From an uncultured Actinomycetes bacterium (GTDB lineage Bacteria > Actinomycetota > Actinomycetes > Nanopelagicales > Nanopelagicaceae), in contig CAIXPV010000088.1 of assembly GCA_903921405.1 (NCBI GenBank), positions 1-16,063 on the forward strand: 16,063 nucleotides of DNA, given 5' to 3'. Positions 14,680 to 16,063 of the stretch are shown here, piece by piece. Both the position numbers and the translations under genes were made by a program. How positions within the stretch are numbered: the first letter of the stretch is position 1; each line of letters opens with the position of its first letter. Below the pieces are notes generated by a model that made no database searches, had not been told where the DNA came from, and was given only the letters and a program-made list of their open reading frames with translations.

Positions 14680-14967
14680 ATGGCCATTAAGCCACTTGAA
14701 GATCGCATCGTTATCAAGACCAGCGAGGCTGAGACAACAACAGCATCAGGTCTAGTTATTCCAGATACAGCTAAAGAGAAGCCACAAGAGGGCGTTGTCA
14801 TTGCTGTAGGACCAGGTCGCTTTGATGATGGCGTACGCGTACCAATGGATGTCAAAGTTGGCGACGTTGTTCTATACAGCAAGTACGGCGGAACTGAAAT
14901 CAAGCACGGCGGAGATGACCTCTTGGTTCTTTCAGCTCGTGACATTCTCGCTGTAATCGAGAAGTAA
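14680..14967 (+). CDS. groES: Co-chaperonin GroES
   Basis: GroES (Cpn10) forms the heptameric lid of the GroEL folding chamber. From the ATG at 14680 it has 95 residues, the normal size; an in-frame ATG at 14674 would add two residues (MD) but is too close to the Shine-Dalgarno. The start AIKPLEDRIVIK is diagnostic. The mobile loop that contacts GroEL is about residues 15-33 (TSEAETTTASGLVIPDTA), and the core VGDVVLYSKYGGTEIKHGG lies near 66-84. It is preceded by a promoter and a CIRCE-like operator, so it is probably heat-inducible. The stop codon is followed with no gap by the groEL ATG. Confidence 0.96.
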   Translation: MAIKPLEDRIVIKTSEAETTTASGLVIPDTAKEKPQEGVVIAVGPGRFDDGVRVPMDVKVGDVVLYSKYGGTEIKHGGDDLLVLSARDILAVIEK

Positions 14968-16063
14968 ATGGGAAAGTCCCTTCAATTCGACGATAACGCA
15001 CGTCGTGCGATGGAACGTGGCGTCAATATTCTTGCCGACACAGTCAAGGTAACCCTTGGACCTAAGGGTCGCAACGTAGTTATCGCTAAATCATTCGGTG
15101 CTCCAATCATCACAAATGATGGTGTAACAATTGCTAAAGAGATTGAACTCTCTGATCCAGTTGAAAACATGGGCGCACAGTTAGTTAAAGAAGTTGCAAC
15201 TAAGACCAACGATGTCGCTGGTGATGGAACAACAACTGCGACCGTACTTGCACAGGCAATGGTCAAAGAAGGTATCCGCAACTTAGCCGCTGGTGCACAG
15301 CCAATGGATATTAAAGCTGGAATCGAAGCTGCAGTTGCTGCAGTCTCAGAGAAGCTTCGTTCACAAGCTACGCCAGTAAATGGCAAGGCACAGATTGCAG
15401 ATGTTGCAACTATCTCTGCCCAAGATCGTGCAATCGGAGATTTAATCTCTGAGGCAATGGATCGCGTCGGCAAAGATGGCGTCATCACTGTTGAAGAGGC
15501 ATCTACAACTGGTTTGGATCTGGAATTTACTGAAGGTATGCAGTTCGATAAGGGCTACATCTCTCCATACTTTGTAACCGATCAAGATCGCATGGAGTCA
15601 ATCCTTGAAGATGCATATGTACTTATCTCAGCTGGAAAGATCTCTGCGCTCGCAGATTTGCTTCCAATTCTTGAGAAGGTTTCAGCTGCATCAAAGCCGC
15701 TATTAATCATTGCCGATGACATCGAAGGCGAGGCTCTATCAACGCTGGTTGTAAACCGTATGCGTGGAGTCTTTGCCTCAGTTGCCGTTAAGGCACCTGG
15801 CTTTGGCGATCGTCGTAAAGCAATGTTGCAAGACATCGCAACACTTACTGGCGGACAAGTAATTTCAGCTGAAGTTGGAATGAAGCTTGATGCTGCAACT
15901 CTTGAAGACTTAGGTCGCGCTCGTCGCATCGTGGTCTCAAAGGATGCAACAACAATTATCGAAGGTGCTGGAGACAAGGGAGCAGTTGCTGCTCGTGTTT
16001 CAGAGCTTCGCAAAGAGATTGAAAACTCTGACTCCTCATGGGATAAAGAGAAGTTGCAAGAGC
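14968..16063 (+). CDS. groEL: Chaperonin GroEL, 3'-truncated by the window edge
   Basis: The frame is open from the ATG at 14968 to the end of the window, giving 365 of an expected 540 or so residues. GroEL forms the two-ring ATP-driven folding chamber. The N-terminal equatorial domain has TVKVTLGPKGRNVV (25-38), the nucleotide-binding NDGVTIAKE (50-58, with Asp51) and GDGTTTATVLA (85-95, with Asp86, matching E. coli Asp87). The apical domain region includes EGMQFDKGYISPYFVTD and KAPGFGDRRKAML. It starts immediately after the groES stop (TAAATG), with only GAGAAG as a weak ribosome site, so translation is probably coupled. Actinobacteria often carry two groEL genes; the copy beside groES is usually groEL1. 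Its diagnostic C-terminal tail is outside the window. Confidence 0.97.
   Translation, partial: MGKSLQFDDNARRAMERGVNILADTVKVTLGPKGRNVVIAKSFGAPIITNDGVTIAKEIELSDPVENMGAQLVKEVATKTNDVAGDGTTTATVLAQAMVKEGIRNLAAGAQPMDIKAGIEAAVAAVSEKLRSQATPVNGKAQIADVATISAQDRAIGDLISEAMDRVGKDGVITVEEASTTGLDLEFTEGMQFDKGYISPYFVTDQDRMESILEDAYVLISAGKISALADLLPILEKVSAASKPLLIIADDIEGEALSTLVVNRMRGVFASVAVKAPGFGDRRKAMLQDIATLTGGQVISAEVGMKLDAATLEDLGRARRIVVSKDATTIIEGAGDKGAVAARVSELRKEIENSDSSWDKEKLQE

Noticed and set aside
14982..15488. 168-codon open frame on the minus strand (and a second at 15582-16013)
   Set aside because: Both are antisense to groEL, a highly conserved gene with strong codon bias; such shadows are expected there and the translations look low in complexity.

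Overview
This is a gene-dense stretch of bacterial chromosome with 16 protein genes, all on the + strand, and very little intergenic DNA. The only sizeable gaps are the 65 bases before tsaE and the 109 bases before groES, and no gene-free stretch exceeds 300 bases. The gene order rpsI - glmM - glmS - (PAP2) - acpS - alr ... tsaE - tsaB - rimI - tsaD - groES - groEL is the classic actinobacterial order known from Mycobacterium and Streptomyces. Base composition is moderate (AT-rich wobble positions, roughly half GC by eye), and genes abut or overlap by 1, 4, 8 or 11 bases. This suggests a streamlined, lower-GC actinobacterium such as the freshwater acI lineage (Nanopelagicales: Planktophila/Nanopelagicus-like). 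The actinobacterial assignment rests on synteny; the lineage is inference.

Region 1 (1-5725) is housekeeping and cell envelope: the end of rpsI (ribosomal protein S9), glmM and glmS (UDP-GlcNAc precursor synthesis), a PAP2-family membrane phosphatase, acpS (phosphopantetheine transfer to acyl carrier protein) and alr (D-alanine for peptidoglycan).

Region 2 (5715-12053) is an accessory-looking uptake cassette between alr and tsaE. It holds two ABC ATPases (LivG- and LivF-like), two LivH/LivM-like permeases, an abundant-protein-like LivK-type binding protein with a Sec signal, and a secreted alpha/beta hydrolase that overlaps the binding-protein gene by one base. The first gene overlaps alr, so the cassette appears co-transcribed with the envelope genes. 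It ends at a strong hairpin with a 15-bp perfect stem and GAAA loop (12067-12100). The likely logic is that the exported hydrolase releases a small product outside the membrane, LivK captures it and LivHMGF imports it. The substrate cannot be read from the sequence.

Region 3 (12119-14570) is tsaE-tsaB-rimI-tsaD. It covers three components of tRNA threonylcarbamoyladenosine (t6A) synthesis plus the ribosomal-protein acetyltransferase homologue, joined by 4-base overlaps or direct contact.

Region 4 (14571-16063) is the chaperonin operon groES-groEL (groEL is cut by the window end). It is preceded by a recognisable sigma-70-type promoter overlapping an imperfect CIRCE operator for HrcA.

No tRNA, rRNA, CRISPR array, insertion sequence, integrase or attachment site was seen. 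The most unusual points are the transporter-hydrolase cassette, the degenerate ABC signature motif of its LivG subunit, the absence of a lipobox on its binding protein, and the likely leaderless start of tsaE directly after the terminator hairpin.
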